From Bifidobacterium colobi (GTDB lineage Bacteria > Actinomycetota > Actinomycetes > Actinomycetales > Bifidobacteriaceae), in assembly GCF_018555455.1 (NCBI RefSeq), contig NZ_JAFEJU010000001.1:248001-312000 (forward strand): DNA of 64,000 nt. The letters run 5' to 3'. The position numbers and the translations under genes are program-made. This document shows, one piece after another, positions 32,760-42,610 of this stretch (its first letter is position 1; each line of letters begins with the position of its first letter). A model generated the notes under the pieces. That model did not search any database, had not been told where the DNA came from, and was given only the letters and a program-made list of their open reading frames with translations.

Positions 32760-34280
32760 ATGGGATACCAAGAGGACTACGAGATGGCCATCAAGACCAT
32801 GATGAGCGAGGACCCCGCCATCGTGCTCGGCTCGCCGCACGGCGAGGTGCATGTACAGCAGCTGCGCGGCAAAGACGTGTACGTGTGCAACTGGAAACAA
32901 GTGAGCGGTGGGAAGATGCGCAGGTGCCGCGTCTACGCGCACACCAAGCGCGACGCGCTGCGCCGCAAGGTGGAACGCATACGGGAAATCGCCATCGAAG
33001 AGCACAACCCGGAACCGCAGCCGCAGACCGAGAAAACACGGACGCGAGGCACGAAGGGAACGCGCAGCAACCCGACCGTGTCGATGTTTCTGGAGACATG
33101 GCTCAAGGGCGACAAGAACGCCGGCGGCGACTCGAAGCGCAAGTACCGCAACAACATCGAGGCGCACGTGCTCCCGATAATCGGAAACCGCTTCGTCAAG
33201 CGACTCACATCGGGCGACATCGACAGCATGAAGAAGCGCTGGGACAAGGACGGCTTGGGGCACTCGGCCCAGTGGCATACGTGGACGACGCTGAACACGA
33301 TGCTGAACTACGCCGTGCGCAAGAACATCATCGTGCGCAACCCGATGCTCGGCTGCGACGAGAAACCCAGGAAGGCCAATCCGACGGCGGCGCGCGACAA
33401 TCTCTCCATCGACAAGCGCACCGACATCATGTGGGGTGTGCTGTCGTGGCTCGCGAACCCTGATTGCCCGATGCACCGGCATTGGCCGTTGATACAGCTG
33501 ATGCTGCTTGGTCTGCGTCGCTCCGAACTGCTGGGGCTGCCGTGTGATGTCATCGACGGGAAGAACGGCGTCCCCCAGTTCGTCATCCGCCAGCAGCTCA
33601 AGCAGAGGGAAGGCGGCGGCTGGTACGTCTGCAATCATCTGAAGTCGCACCACGAGGAACGCCGCTTCCAGATGCACTACCCGTACGACGCCGCCGTGCA
33701 GGAGGCCATACGGCAGCGCAACGAAATCACGGAACGACTGCGCGAACAGGGCAGGGATGACGTCTACATCGACATCATGGACGAGAACAGCAAGGAGACC
33801 ATCGGCCAGTGCCGCCTGCTGTTCGTCCGCGAGGACGGCACCAACTACACCTACAACAACTATTACCAGATTTGGCACGACGTGCTGCTGGCGTTCTACC
33901 GGCGCGGCGGCGGTCATCCGTCCGACAAGCTGACCCGGGATGAATACTGGCGGCCGCATGCGAACCGGCACATCACGGCGTCGCTGCTGCTGCGGCTGGG
34001 CGTTCCCATCGAGGTGACGCAGACCATCATCGGGCACATGAGCCCGGAAATGACCGCGCACTACCAGCACGTGTACGCGGCCAGCAAGGAGAACGCCACG
34101 AGCGGTCTTGGTGATTTCGTGTACGAGCAGATGAAGGCGCACACTCTGCGCAAGGACCTCGTCGTCCCCGGAAGGTCGCGTCAACGTTCCGCAACGCAGT
34201 CACGTCCTGCTTCCGCGAACGCGCCGACCGCTCCGACGGGTCTCAGCGCCGTGTCTTCCTCAGTGGATGCGGTTTCGTAA
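32760..34280 (+). CDS. int: Tyrosine-type site-specific integrase
   Basis: A 506-aa recombinase that should integrate and excise the island at tRNA-Ser. An N-terminal arm-binding region is followed by a core-binding domain (SMFLETWLKGDKNAGG onward, about residue 105) and the catalytic domain with the expected residues: Arg in LMLLGLRRSELLGL near 252, HANRH near 402, the GHMS His near 426, and the nucleophile Tyr in HYQHVY near 440. The ATG at 32760 is preferred because AGGGG lies 7 nt upstream; the ATG at 32754 is too close. The C-terminal 60 residues are a basic, low-complexity tail. Its stop overlaps a small convergent gene. Confidence 0.95.
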   Translation: MGYQEDYEMAIKTMMSEDPAIVLGSPHGEVHVQQLRGKDVYVCNWKQVSGGKMRRCRVYAHTKRDALRRKVERIREIAIEEHNPEPQPQTEKTRTRGTKGTRSNPTVSMFLETWLKGDKNAGGDSKRKYRNNIEAHVLPIIGNRFVKRLTSGDIDSMKKRWDKDGLGHSAQWHTWTTLNTMLNYAVRKNIIVRNPMLGCDEKPRKANPTAARDNLSIDKRTDIMWGVLSWLANPDCPMHRHWPLIQLMLLGLRRSELLGLPCDVIDGKNGVPQFVIRQQLKQREGGGWYVCNHLKSHHEERRFQMHYPYDAAVQEAIRQRNEITERLREQGRDDVYIDIMDENSKETIGQCRLLFVREDGTNYTYNNYYQIWHDVLLAFYRRGGGHPSDKLTRDEYWRPHANRHITASLLLRLGVPIEVTQTIIGHMSPEMTAHYQHVYAASKENATSGLGDFVYEQMKAHTLRKDLVVPGRSRQRSATQSRPASANAPTAPTGLSAVSSSVDAVS

Positions 34281-34437
34281 GGTCGATGCCGGCCGATGCG
34301 TAGACGGAGATGATTTGCGCTTCGTTGAGCTCGCTCATACGGTGATGCACCAGTATGCACCGGCTGGGATTGACGCAGAACTCGGCCTCTTCGGGTCCGA
34401 GGATGTGGATTATCGCGGGGTCTTTGGCGCTTGACAT
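34243..34437 (-). CDS. Small island protein, 64 aa
   Basis: A 64-aa product beginning MSSAKDPAIIHILGPEEAEF and ending with basic residues (KPHPLRKTRR). The start at 34437 follows a strong AAGGAG at the right distance, which is the main evidence. A longer frame to 34749 is not supported. Its 3' end overlaps the integrase 3' end by 38 bases on the opposite strand. A length and charge pattern like this would fit an excisionase or small regulator, but no HTH can be assigned by eye. Confidence 0.6.
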   Translation of the reverse strand: MSSAKDPAIIHILGPEEAEFCVNPSRCILVHHRMSELNEAQIISVYASAGIDLTKPHPLRKTRR

Positions 34438-34909
34438 GACCGCTCCTTTTTTCGGGATGATGTTGTCAGGGACATATCGTCGAAAAAAAGAAAAAGCCGC
34501 TCGCGCTTTTGCCTCGCCGCCGCGCTTCATTACTGCCGCATCGCCTGCCGGCATTTCGGCGGGGTCGTTCTCCCGTTCCAGCGGCTCTAAGCGCATGCGG
34601 CGACCAAGAGCTGGCCCCTTATATCTCAGACCACGCAGGCTCTCCAATGGAATGGCCATGCCCCGACGCCGGATGTGCGAACCGCATTCTTGCCGTCTTT
34701 GTTGTCTTTCCGATGACGGTATGCGTGATTTGCTCACCGATACCGTCATGGCGAAAATCCCGTTCCACCGACGTTATCGGCGTCAGACGTTTCCCGACAT
34801 CATCCGGCACGGCATCTGATACGCATCCTGCGATATTGACTGGCAAGCCGTCATACATCGCGTCTGACGGCCTCGTACCACTCTCTGTACCAATGGGAAG
34901 GACATCAAA
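34438..34909. other. Island spacer without a supported gene
   Basis: Frames on both strands (34355-34819, 34509-34913, 34619-34858) overlap each other, lack good ribosome sites and have Arg/Ser/Pro-rich shadow composition. An A-rich run and a stem GCCGTC/GACGGC near 34850 are visible. The promoter for the replication-relaxation-like gene is presumably here. Confidence 0.5.
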
Positions 34910-35854
34910 ATGACCAGCACTTTGCGAGCGACCAAGGGCGACCGAAGGGTACTGGAAGCGTTGCTAAGGTTCCGTTGCCTCAGCATTCTGAGCGCCGTAC
35001 GGTTCTCCGGACTGGCATTGTCCAGCCGCTACCGAGTCAGCCGCCGTCTTCACTCCTATGCGGAACGCGGTTATGTGCGCGTCGTCACCGGCCCAAGCGC
35101 CCATGTGGTATTCACGCCGACGCCCAAACTTATTCCGTTGCTGGAATTGGAAACACCGCCGCTGAGAGCCGCAGACGTTTCGGCACACACACTGGCCGTA
35201 TCGAGCATTGCATCGCAGCTGGCGCACGGCGACAACGTGCTGCACTTGCCAAGCAATGAATGGGAGAACATTCGCGTACAGCTGGAGGATTATGAAGCGG
35301 GTCTGGTTTGCGAAGCAGACCTTCGCATGGCCGAAAGCCGACTACGACAGTCCGGCAAACGCGACCATGCCGTGGCACAGATGATGCACCTCGTGGACAC
35401 GCAACGCGATGATGTTGCGTACCGCGCTTGGGCCGGGGGAAATCCCTACCAACTATGGCCGTGGATTGTCATGGCACACGGCGAAGCATGGAACACGCGC
35501 GAGCAACGCATCGTCAGTGACATATACGCCGAATCGGATAGTACCGTCATTGCGCTGACCGACCACAGACCCGACTTGGTTCTCGCCAGACCGTTTCACC
35601 AATCCATAGCCATTGAAGTTGAGCTGACACGTAAGCCAGCGCGCGATTACATTGCCACGATGGCCGGATACACCACTCGTCAAAGCCGCGACGCCTACTC
35701 ACAAGTCGTCTGGATTGCGACCAGCGAAACGACCGCGCATGCGATTCGTCGCGGCATCGCGGCGACTGGCACCGAACAACTTGCGCGCGTCGTGATGGCT
35801 GATTCCAACGGTGGTCCTCTATGGGGCGGCGTCGATTTGACGACCAGAGCATGA
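34910..35854 (+). CDS. Replication-relaxation-like protein
   Basis: A 314-aa protein with an N-terminal winged helix (RRVLEALLRFRCLSILSAVR, then YRVSRRLHSYAERGYVRVV), the arrangement of the replication-relaxation family found on actinobacterial plasmids and integrative elements. The C-terminal half carries RPDLVLARP followed by IAIEVELTRKPARDY, an Asp...Glu-x-Glu...Lys pattern like a PD-(D/E)XK nuclease fold. GGAAGGA precedes the ATG. Family members are thought to act in plasmid or element replication and transfer. It lies 200 bp before the UvrD-like helicase on the same strand, separated by a hairpin. Confidence 0.7.
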   Translation: MTSTLRATKGDRRVLEALLRFRCLSILSAVRFSGLALSSRYRVSRRLHSYAERGYVRVVTGPSAHVVFTPTPKLIPLLELETPPLRAADVSAHTLAVSSIASQLAHGDNVLHLPSNEWENIRVQLEDYEAGLVCEADLRMAESRLRQSGKRDHAVAQMMHLVDTQRDDVAYRAWAGGNPYQLWPWIVMAHGEAWNTREQRIVSDIYAESDSTVIALTDHRPDLVLARPFHQSIAIEVELTRKPARDYIATMAGYTTRQSRDAYSQVVWIATSETTAHAIRRGIAATGTEQLARVVMADSNGGPLWGGVDLTTRA

Positions 35855-35963
35855 CGAATGCGCAAGCACGTGCCAATGGATAGATAGCATCTCCCATCAC
35901 TTCGCACATGCCGTAATGACAGCCACCAGACTAAGCGGCTCTCTATATTCCCTTAAAACCAGA

Positions 35964-35998
35964 CGCCGGCCGTCACCATGACAGTGACCGCCGGCGCA
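35964..35998 (+). terminator. Imperfect 13-bp hairpin
   Basis: CGCCGGCCGTCAC and GTGACCGCCGGCG pair with one mismatch around CATGACA. It lies between the replication-relaxation-like gene and the helicase gene; no T run follows. Confidence 0.45.
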
Positions 35999-36054
35999 AG
36001 AGCAACTACACGGGCTTCCCCTCCCGTGGGACGTACGAAACATGGAGGTGTTTC

Positions 36055-38955
36055 ATGTCCGCAACAGCAATATCTACTACGCAACAGTTGACGCTCATCA
36101 AGAACGAGCGTCAGCTCGAACGCGCACATCGTAATAGTGTTCTGCAAAAGCGAATCCATGATGGTGAGCTGGAGCTGTCCCGCTGGCAGCTGCTGGCGGC
36201 GAGGAACACTGACCATCGACTGCGCATCGTCGCGTCGGCCGGAGCAGGTAAGACAAGGACGCTCGCCAACGCAATCGCGGCCGCTGCCACACTTCACGAC
36301 GCGAAACATATCGCCGTTATCACGTTTACTCGCAAGGCGACGCGCGTCATCGATGGCGCGCTCACACGCAATGGCGTGTACGGCACCAGCGTGAGCACAC
36401 TCGATTCACTGGCCCTGCAAATACTGGAGGCGGCCGGCATACATGTCACCGCCATCACCGACGATGCTAAGAAAAAGATGCTCGCCGACATCCGAAAAAC
36501 CTGTATGAAAAAGCAGCCGCATGAACGCATCACGCTGAAACGGCTGATGCATGACACGACGTATTACGCCATGCATCCGGACGAACAGCCTGAATCCGAA
36601 TGCCTCAAAGCCATCCTGGAGGAATACGCTGAGCGATGCAAGAACAACTACAGTGTCGAATGGCCGACCATCGAGCAACTTGCCGCGCAACACTACCCGC
36701 AGTCGGGTTTTCGGTTTGAAATCCTTGGCGTGGATGAGGCACAGGACCTTAATCCCGCGCAAATAAAGTTGGTGGAGAGCATCACCGCCACGACGATGCA
36801 GACCATCGTCGCCGGCGATTGGCGGCAGGGCATCATGTCTTTCCAAGGCGCGGCACCTGACTGGTTCCGAGATGGTACCCATTTCGACCAGACATTGGAG
36901 CTTCCTATAAATCATCGATGCGCACCGGAAATAGTCAATGCAGCGAACCACATATTTGGAGACAGCATCAAAGCTTCCGAAAATGCCACGACGGGCATGG
37001 TACCGCAGTTGATACGAGCCAACAATGAGCAGGATGAAGCCGAAAAAATCGCAGAGCTCGTTGAAGATGTGCTGTCCGATGGCCACACTGCGGCAAGTAA
37101 CATTCGTTTCTTGGCGTGGCGTCGCAGTCAGTTCCGCGAACTAAAACGAACGCTTGCAGAACGCAACATGCCAATCAACGAAGATGCCTTCCGCACTATC
37201 CATTCATACAAGGGCGACGAAGCGAACATCATCATATTGGTGGGTGTGAGCCGTGCTGTCTGGGGCGACCGCAACGACGAATCAGACATGCTGCTGTACG
37301 TAGGAATGACGAGGGCGAGACTGGGGCTCATCATCTCCTACCCTGACCAGACACATCTTCCCGGAAACCGCACTTCCGCCGTATGCGGGCCATATCCCAC
37401 ACTGGAAGAATGCGGTTTACAGGACTCCCCTGATTCGCAGACGATTCTCGACAAGCTCCACCGCGACATCAGCAGCCGTCACTTACTGGAAGATGTCATC
37501 GAGGACAACAGAACCGCGCAAAACATCACCATCCAGAAAAAACAACAGAGCCGCGTCGTCGCAAGCTACCAACGACTGGGAAACGCAAAGGCGGCGGCGA
37601 AACTAACCGACTGCGCAGAAAAGTTGACATTCGAGAGCATGACCGACGGCAATGTTCGACGCAGCCTGCTGGCGCACGCATGGTTCTGCAACCAAAAGAC
37701 ATGCAACATCTGCATGGGGCGCAGGGCTGTCCGCAATCAGCTGCACGTTGGGGCGGCACTCGATTGTCTTTTTAACCCCAAATGCTACCGGGATTTACTG
37801 CCCGATGAACTGTATGAACAGATTACAGCGATGCGGTTTGCGACTCCTGCATTCTTCACAGGAACCATGCCAAACTTTGATGACCTCGCGCTTGGCATCC
37901 GTGTACTCAATTTCGCCGTTCGTAACCTCACTCACACAGACATCAATCACAGCATGAGCGAACGCGAGAGAGTATTCACCCAAGGCATCGTCGGCACCAC
38001 GCGCAGCGACGAAGCCACCAATCGGTACATCAACGCAGGACTGCACGAACTGGAACACCAACTACAACAGCACGAACCCCTGCACGACTTGGCCAACATG
38101 CAACTGAGTGAACTTCGTCAGAAGATAAACAAGATTCGGACGGACGGTGAATGGCATGTACACGCTCATATGATTTTCGCAACATTGGAAGCCTATTACC
38201 ATGACCAACTCCGTAAGGACGACATCAAGAATGGACACGACTACAAAGGTGACATCGTAGAGGCCAATCACTTATACAAAGACCACCTGTGGTGGAAGTT
38301 GGAATGGACCAACGCCGTCCAGAAAGCCGTAAACTCCATCATCAGGCAGGATGGGGCAAAAGGGATAACACACGATGATTTTCAGACAGCCCGATGGCAA
38401 CAGTTTATGAGCATGAGCCGCACTGACGTGGAACAAGTTATCGAGCAAGCTCAAGCTCAAGTCAAACAATGCGAGTCTGGTACTGTCGCCTACGATAAGG
38501 CGTTGCAAAACGAAAAGAAAGCATGGTCCAACGGCGCAGTAATCGACATCGAATCCATCAGTGTCAAAGGACACGCCATGACGTCAAAACAAAAAGCACA
38601 GCTCACAAAAAAACCTGCACTGTTGAAATCCGCCATCCAAGAAACATGCAAATATGCTTTCAAGCCCGACGAACTTTTTGCGAAGACCAGCAAAGAAGAA
38701 CTCGACCAAATCATCCCGCAGATAGACGCCACGTCAGGCGCACGTCTCATCTCCCGCACCGGCATCATCGCTCAAGTGCTTCAAGATACTAATGAGCAGC
38801 AGCTCTGCGACCGTTACCTGCAACGCACAAGAACCGGCAACGCAAACTGGACATTGGAGCAATCCATCACATTCAACTGGATAACGGATTTGCGCCAATA
38901 TGTCCAATACGAAGCTGTTGATGCGGATGACGACGAAGCTGATTTTCTGTCATAG
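36055..38955 (+). CDS. UvrD-like superfamily 1 helicase with long C-terminal extension
   Basis: A 966-aa protein. Residues about 50-430 form a UvrD/Rep-type SF1A helicase: Walker A ASAGAGKTRTL near 60, GVDEAQDLNPAQ (Walker B) near 226, GDWRQGIMSFQGA (motif III), IHSYKGDEANIIIL and LLYVGMTRARLGL (motif VI) near 411. The helicase core is short, with reduced 1B/2B insertions. The C-terminal half, about 500 residues, has no recognised domain; it includes a cysteine group C-x4-C-x2-C (FCNQKTCNICMG) near residue 545 and long charged helices. GGAGG precedes the ATG. It faces the methylase/ATPase operon across a shared terminator, and may be part of the same defence island; whether it works with it is unknown. 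Confidence 0.85.
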   Translation: MSATAISTTQQLTLIKNERQLERAHRNSVLQKRIHDGELELSRWQLLAARNTDHRLRIVASAGAGKTRTLANAIAAAATLHDAKHIAVITFTRKATRVIDGALTRNGVYGTSVSTLDSLALQILEAAGIHVTAITDDAKKKMLADIRKTCMKKQPHERITLKRLMHDTTYYAMHPDEQPESECLKAILEEYAERCKNNYSVEWPTIEQLAAQHYPQSGFRFEILGVDEAQDLNPAQIKLVESITATTMQTIVAGDWRQGIMSFQGAAPDWFRDGTHFDQTLELPINHRCAPEIVNAANHIFGDSIKASENATTGMVPQLIRANNEQDEAEKIAELVEDVLSDGHTAASNIRFLAWRRSQFRELKRTLAERNMPINEDAFRTIHSYKGDEANIIILVGVSRAVWGDRNDESDMLLYVGMTRARLGLIISYPDQTHLPGNRTSAVCGPYPTLEECGLQDSPDSQTILDKLHRDISSRHLLEDVIEDNRTAQNITIQKKQQSRVVASYQRLGNAKAAAKLTDCAEKLTFESMTDGNVRRSLLAHAWFCNQKTCNICMGRRAVRNQLHVGAALDCLFNPKCYRDLLPDELYEQITAMRFATPAFFTGTMPNFDDLALGIRVLNFAVRNLTHTDINHSMSERERVFTQGIVGTTRSDEATNRYINAGLHELEHQLQQHEPLHDLANMQLSELRQKINKIRTDGEWHVHAHMIFATLEAYYHDQLRKDDIKNGHDYKGDIVEANHLYKDHLWWKLEWTNAVQKAVNSIIRQDGAKGITHDDFQTARWQQFMSMSRTDVEQVIEQAQAQVKQCESGTVAYDKALQNEKKAWSNGAVIDIESISVKGHAMTSKQKAQLTKKPALLKSAIQETCKYAFKPDELFAKTSKEELDQIIPQIDATSGARLISRTGIIAQVLQDTNEQQLCDRYLQRTRTGNANWTLEQSITFNWITDLRQYVQYEAVDADDDEADFLS

Positions 38956-38959
38956 TCTC

Positions 38960-39024
38960 AACTGGCGCGTAGTGGCGGGGCCGACGAACTAATTGTTCGT
39001 CGGCCCCGCCACTACGCGCCAGTT
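38960..39024. terminator. 30-bp perfect hairpin between convergent island operons
   Basis: The arm AACTGGCGCGTAGTGGCGGG continues to 30 nt (38960-38989) and is perfectly complementary to 38995-39024, with a 5-nt loop TAATT. It separates the UvrD-like gene from the DUF499 gene and should terminate both. Confidence 0.85.
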
Positions 39025-39139
39025 GTTTCTATATAACAATCAATACAGTTGTTGCCAGCTGTTTGGCTTGTATGAACGAGAAGAAGCATCAGGGCGCTAT
39101 CCGCATCAGCGGACCTTACGCTCTCTGCTCGCTCTCGTT

Positions 39140-42100
39140 CTATTCCTCCTCGAAGCCGGAGTTGTCGAGTTTAAGGTTTTTGGCGTTGCCGTCGATGATG
39201 CGAATGACGTTCTCATCGAAGCCGTTGGCGTCATCGGCATGAATCTCCAAACTGATGGAGATGTTCGCACCGGCAAACCTGAGCTGGTCAAGAATGCCCT
39301 CGTTGATACGCGCAAGGTCACGGTTAAGCGAATCCGGGTCGAGCTTGGCGGTGCCGTAGTAACGCTTCTTGGGTACCGCAACTTGTTCCGGTTCGCGAAC
39401 CGGTACGCTCTCACCGCTCGGAGCCGATGTCACGTTTGGCGGTGCGGCATGCTTTGGCCTGTGCACATCCGGCTGTTGCGCATGGGCGATGTTCTGCGCC
39501 ACGAACTCGCCGGTATGCGCTTCAAGCTGCGACTGTTTACTAGCCGCATCCTCAGCACGGCATGCTTCAAGGTCGGCCATTGCCGTATCCCAGTCCACGA
39601 TGAGTGTCGAGTCGGTGACCTGCACCACGGTTTGCGCAGTATCGGTGACGCCGGGGATGATGAGGTTCTGGAAGTGCCCGGACTCGTATTGCCCAGATGC
39701 GACAGCGAACCGGTCATCGGCCGTCAACACGGCACCGGCGGCCCCTGTAATGGCATTGTCGAACACTTCACGGTCGGCGAGACGCGGCATGTACGGAAAC
39801 CGTGTGATGCACTCCCACACGGTCTTTGCCGGCAGCACACCATCCACGAACGCAGACTGAAGATACTGGTGGACGTCGTAGCCGAGCGAACCGGGAGCGT
39901 ACTGGTCGCTGAGCGCATCCTCGCTTTGCAGACGACTTCCCGTGCGCTCGGCCATGGAATCGCCACCGCTGTCAGAGATGCGCATATCGGCCAATCGGTA
40001 TGCGCTCTTGGGGTCAAGCTGTTCGGGGTACACGCACCAGCAGTACGCGCTGCGGATGCGTTCCTCCACCGTCTTGTTGAAACCGGCCATGGCGTTCTTG
40101 GCCTGTTCGACCTGCTGCCGGGTGAGGTTGAGCTGCACTTCGTTGTCGGCGACGCGCTTCCAGCCGAGGTAGGAGCGGGCCGCGTCCTCAGCGAAGCCGA
40201 GCAGGTTGCGGTCAGCAGCGAGGAAGACGAGCATGTTGCGGTTGGCGCGCTGAGCTGAGCCGCGATGTTCTATCGCGCCGCGAATCCACTGCTTGGCTTC
40301 GGATGATTCGCTTTCCCCCTTGGCTACGGTCCAGCGCGGGTGCATGATGACGAGCGTGACCTGGTCACTGTCGGGGATGCCATCGGTGCCGTCAGGAGCG
40401 ACGCATACGCGCCGGAACTTGCCACGCTTGCCTGCCGAGCCTTCCGGTTGGAGCCGTGCCGTGATTTCGTTGTACACACTTTCCGGGTCCTCGCGCAGGC
40501 GGTCGGCGTAGTCGCGAGCGGTCTTGGTGATGGACGGCTGGAGGCTGTACCGGTATGTGGAGCCTTCGGCGAAGAAGTACGTGGAGTGCTGTTCCAACTG
40601 GCTGGCTGCCGTGCCGAAGTTGCCGGACACGTCGCCGGGCATGGCGGTGCCCAACCAGACGCTTTGCACGCCTATACCTCGGTTGGGCAGGCCGGCGCGC
40701 GGTGCGGAACCCATGAACACGGCTCTGGCGATGCGCTGGGTCAACACGCGCTGGCCGAGCGCCGGACGGTCATTGTCGATTTGCGCGGCAGTGGACTGCG
40801 GTCCTGACACATCGGTGTCGATGATGGCCTTCCACGAGTCGGGCAGGTATTGGGCGAGATTCGAGTAGACGGTCTCGGAATCCAGCGGCACGTTACCGGG
40901 CAGAATCAGCGGGTTCGTGTCATTTCCCGCCCAAAGTTCGTGGATGATAGACGACACCAAGGTCAGCACGCCGCGCGTACGCTGGAAGTTCTCCAGACTC
41001 GACCAGTCCTCGTAGAGCCGGTCCAGCAGTTCGGGATGCAGGGGGTACGACGCGCGGATACGCTTGTCGTAGTCAGTACTGGTCACTTCGGTCGGATACG
41101 ACTTCGCATCGGCCCGGTACATGTCCACGAACCGTTTGGCCGTAAGCGCGATTTGGGCCTGCGCTTCCGCGTCAGGTTCCTCGAACAGACGCTTGCGCAC
41201 GATTTCGAACGACTCGTCACGAGTGGACGGACGCCATTGGTCGGCTTGGCGGCGCACCACCATTTGCAGGCGGCGCAATGCCGCCTGACCGTTTTCACCG
41301 CCGACTTCCAAGTTGCTGGCCTTGCCGCCATCCTCGGATGCGGGGATGGAGACCACGAGCATGCAGTGCGGCACCGCCGACGCCGTTTCGGTCAGTGTCT
41401 GGGCGAACGTGAACTGGTCCTCGAACGTGCCAGCCGGTAGGTCGTCGCGGCCGACGAGCTGACGCGCGTATGCTACCCACTCGTCGATGAGGATGAGGCA
41501 CGGGCTGTACCGGCGCAACAACTGGTCAAGGGAATCCGCCGGCGGTTTGCCGGCCCGGTCGTTCTCGGCGACCATGGCGTATCCTTCGGCACCGCCAAGT
41601 TGCCATGCGAGCTCTCCCCAGATGGTATGCACCTGCGTACCGTCCGGTTTGACGCTCGGTTTGGCGACGTTGAGCTGGTTGCCCACGATGGCCGCGCGAT
41701 GTACCAGACCGGGAGCCCATGCAGGGACGCCGAGTCCCGCCACGAGGTTCTGCACGTCCGAGGACAGTTCGACCACCGATTTCTCACCGAAAAGATGGTA
41801 CAAAGCGAGCAACGAGTGGGTCTTGCCGCCGCCGAAATTGGTTTGCAGGTTCACCACGGGCGAGCCGCTGTTATCCCCCACCAGCCTGCGGATGGCGCGC
41901 GTGAGCAGGTCACGCAAGCCTTCGGTCAAGTAGGTGCGGTTGTAGAACTCGACCGGGTCGCCATACGCATTACCTGGCACGCACGCGCTCTTGGAGACCG
42001 CCACATCGTAGAGATTCGCGGCGAACTCCGATGCCGTGAACCTGCCGCTGGCCACGTCCTCATGTGGTTTGATGACCTCACGCCACGGCTTCATGCCCTG

Positions 42101-42583
42101 CGTGGCGTCCACGGAGAGAATCTTGCGCTGGCTGGCCTTGCGCGTGTGGTCCTCGTACACGGTGCGCTGCAACGTGTCGCGCAGCTTGCGCACGTCGGCG
42201 GCGGAATCCGGCGCGTTGACCGCATTGAGCAGCAGCTCGATGGTGCTCAGGGCACGAATGGTCTCATCGGACGTGAACGGCTGGCTGTGCGCCCACTGAT
42301 TGCGTGTCTCGCGCAGCTCGGACGCATACGACTGCTGGGCTCGCGACAGGATGCTGTTGAACTCGCGCCCGTATTCGGTGATGGCGCGCAGCTGCACCTG
42401 TACGTCGTTCTTATTCAGCGTGCGCAGCGGCGTGCCGTATTTCTGCTGGTCAGCACGCGCCCACGCATCGGTCCAATCCGGCGTGTGGAACACACCGTCC
42501 ATCACTTCATCGACCGGGTCCACCAGTCCTTCGGAAAGGAAGTCGAACGCCTTGCCCACGCGGTCCCTGTTATTCATCGCCAT
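39140..42583 (-). CDS. DUF499-type AAA ATPase of the defence operon
   Basis: A 1147-aa protein and last gene of the four-gene operon. N-terminal helices (about residues 1-150) precede a P-loop ATPase with Walker A FGGGKTHSLLALYHLFG near 247 and Walker B CLILIDEWVAYARQL near 357. The order and sequence style match DUF499 proteins, which occur beside DUF1156 methylases in predicted defence islands. The region after residue 600 includes TVAKGESESSEAKQWI and long helices, and the extreme C-terminus is acidic. The start at 42583 lies 27 bp after the methylase stop. Probable role: an ATP-driven sensor or remodeller working with the methylase and helicase on DNA; not proven. Confidence 0.85.
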   Translation of the reverse strand: MAMNNRDRVGKAFDFLSEGLVDPVDEVMDGVFHTPDWTDAWARADQQKYGTPLRTLNKNDVQVQLRAITEYGREFNSILSRAQQSYASELRETRNQWAHSQPFTSDETIRALSTIELLLNAVNAPDSAADVRKLRDTLQRTVYEDHTRKASQRKILSVDATQGMKPWREVIKPHEDVASGRFTASEFAANLYDVAVSKSACVPGNAYGDPVEFYNRTYLTEGLRDLLTRAIRRLVGDNSGSPVVNLQTNFGGGKTHSLLALYHLFGEKSVVELSSDVQNLVAGLGVPAWAPGLVHRAAIVGNQLNVAKPSVKPDGTQVHTIWGELAWQLGGAEGYAMVAENDRAGKPPADSLDQLLRRYSPCLILIDEWVAYARQLVGRDDLPAGTFEDQFTFAQTLTETASAVPHCMLVVSIPASEDGGKASNLEVGGENGQAALRRLQMVVRRQADQWRPSTRDESFEIVRKRLFEEPDAEAQAQIALTAKRFVDMYRADAKSYPTEVTSTDYDKRIRASYPLHPELLDRLYEDWSSLENFQRTRGVLTLVSSIIHELWAGNDTNPLILPGNVPLDSETVYSNLAQYLPDSWKAIIDTDVSGPQSTAAQIDNDRPALGQRVLTQRIARAVFMGSAPRAGLPNRGIGVQSVWLGTAMPGDVSGNFGTAASQLEQHSTYFFAEGSTYRYSLQPSITKTARDYADRLREDPESVYNEITARLQPEGSAGKRGKFRRVCVAPDGTDGIPDSDQVTLVIMHPRWTVAKGESESSEAKQWIRGAIEHRGSAQRANRNMLVFLAADRNLLGFAEDAARSYLGWKRVADNEVQLNLTRQQVEQAKNAMAGFNKTVEERIRSAYCWCVYPEQLDPKSAYRLADMRISDSGGDSMAERTGSRLQSEDALSDQYAPGSLGYDVHQYLQSAFVDGVLPAKTVWECITRFPYMPRLADREVFDNAITGAAGAVLTADDRFAVASGQYESGHFQNLIIPGVTDTAQTVVQVTDSTLIVDWDTAMADLEACRAEDAASKQSQLEAHTGEFVAQNIAHAQQPDVHRPKHAAPPNVTSAPSGESVPVREPEQVAVPKKRYYGTAKLDPDSLNRDLARINEGILDQLRFAGANISISLEIHADDANGFDENVIRIIDGNAKNLKLDNSGFEEE

Positions 42584-42610
42584 GATGGAACTCCTTTATC
42601 CCGAATCCGA

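Noticed and set aside
32691..34184. 497-aa open frame antisense to the integrase
   Set aside because: Opposite strand carries an intact catalytic set for a tyrosine recombinase.
38993..40258. 421-aa open frame antisense to the DUF499 gene
   Set aside because: Starts inside the terminator hairpin and has shadow composition.
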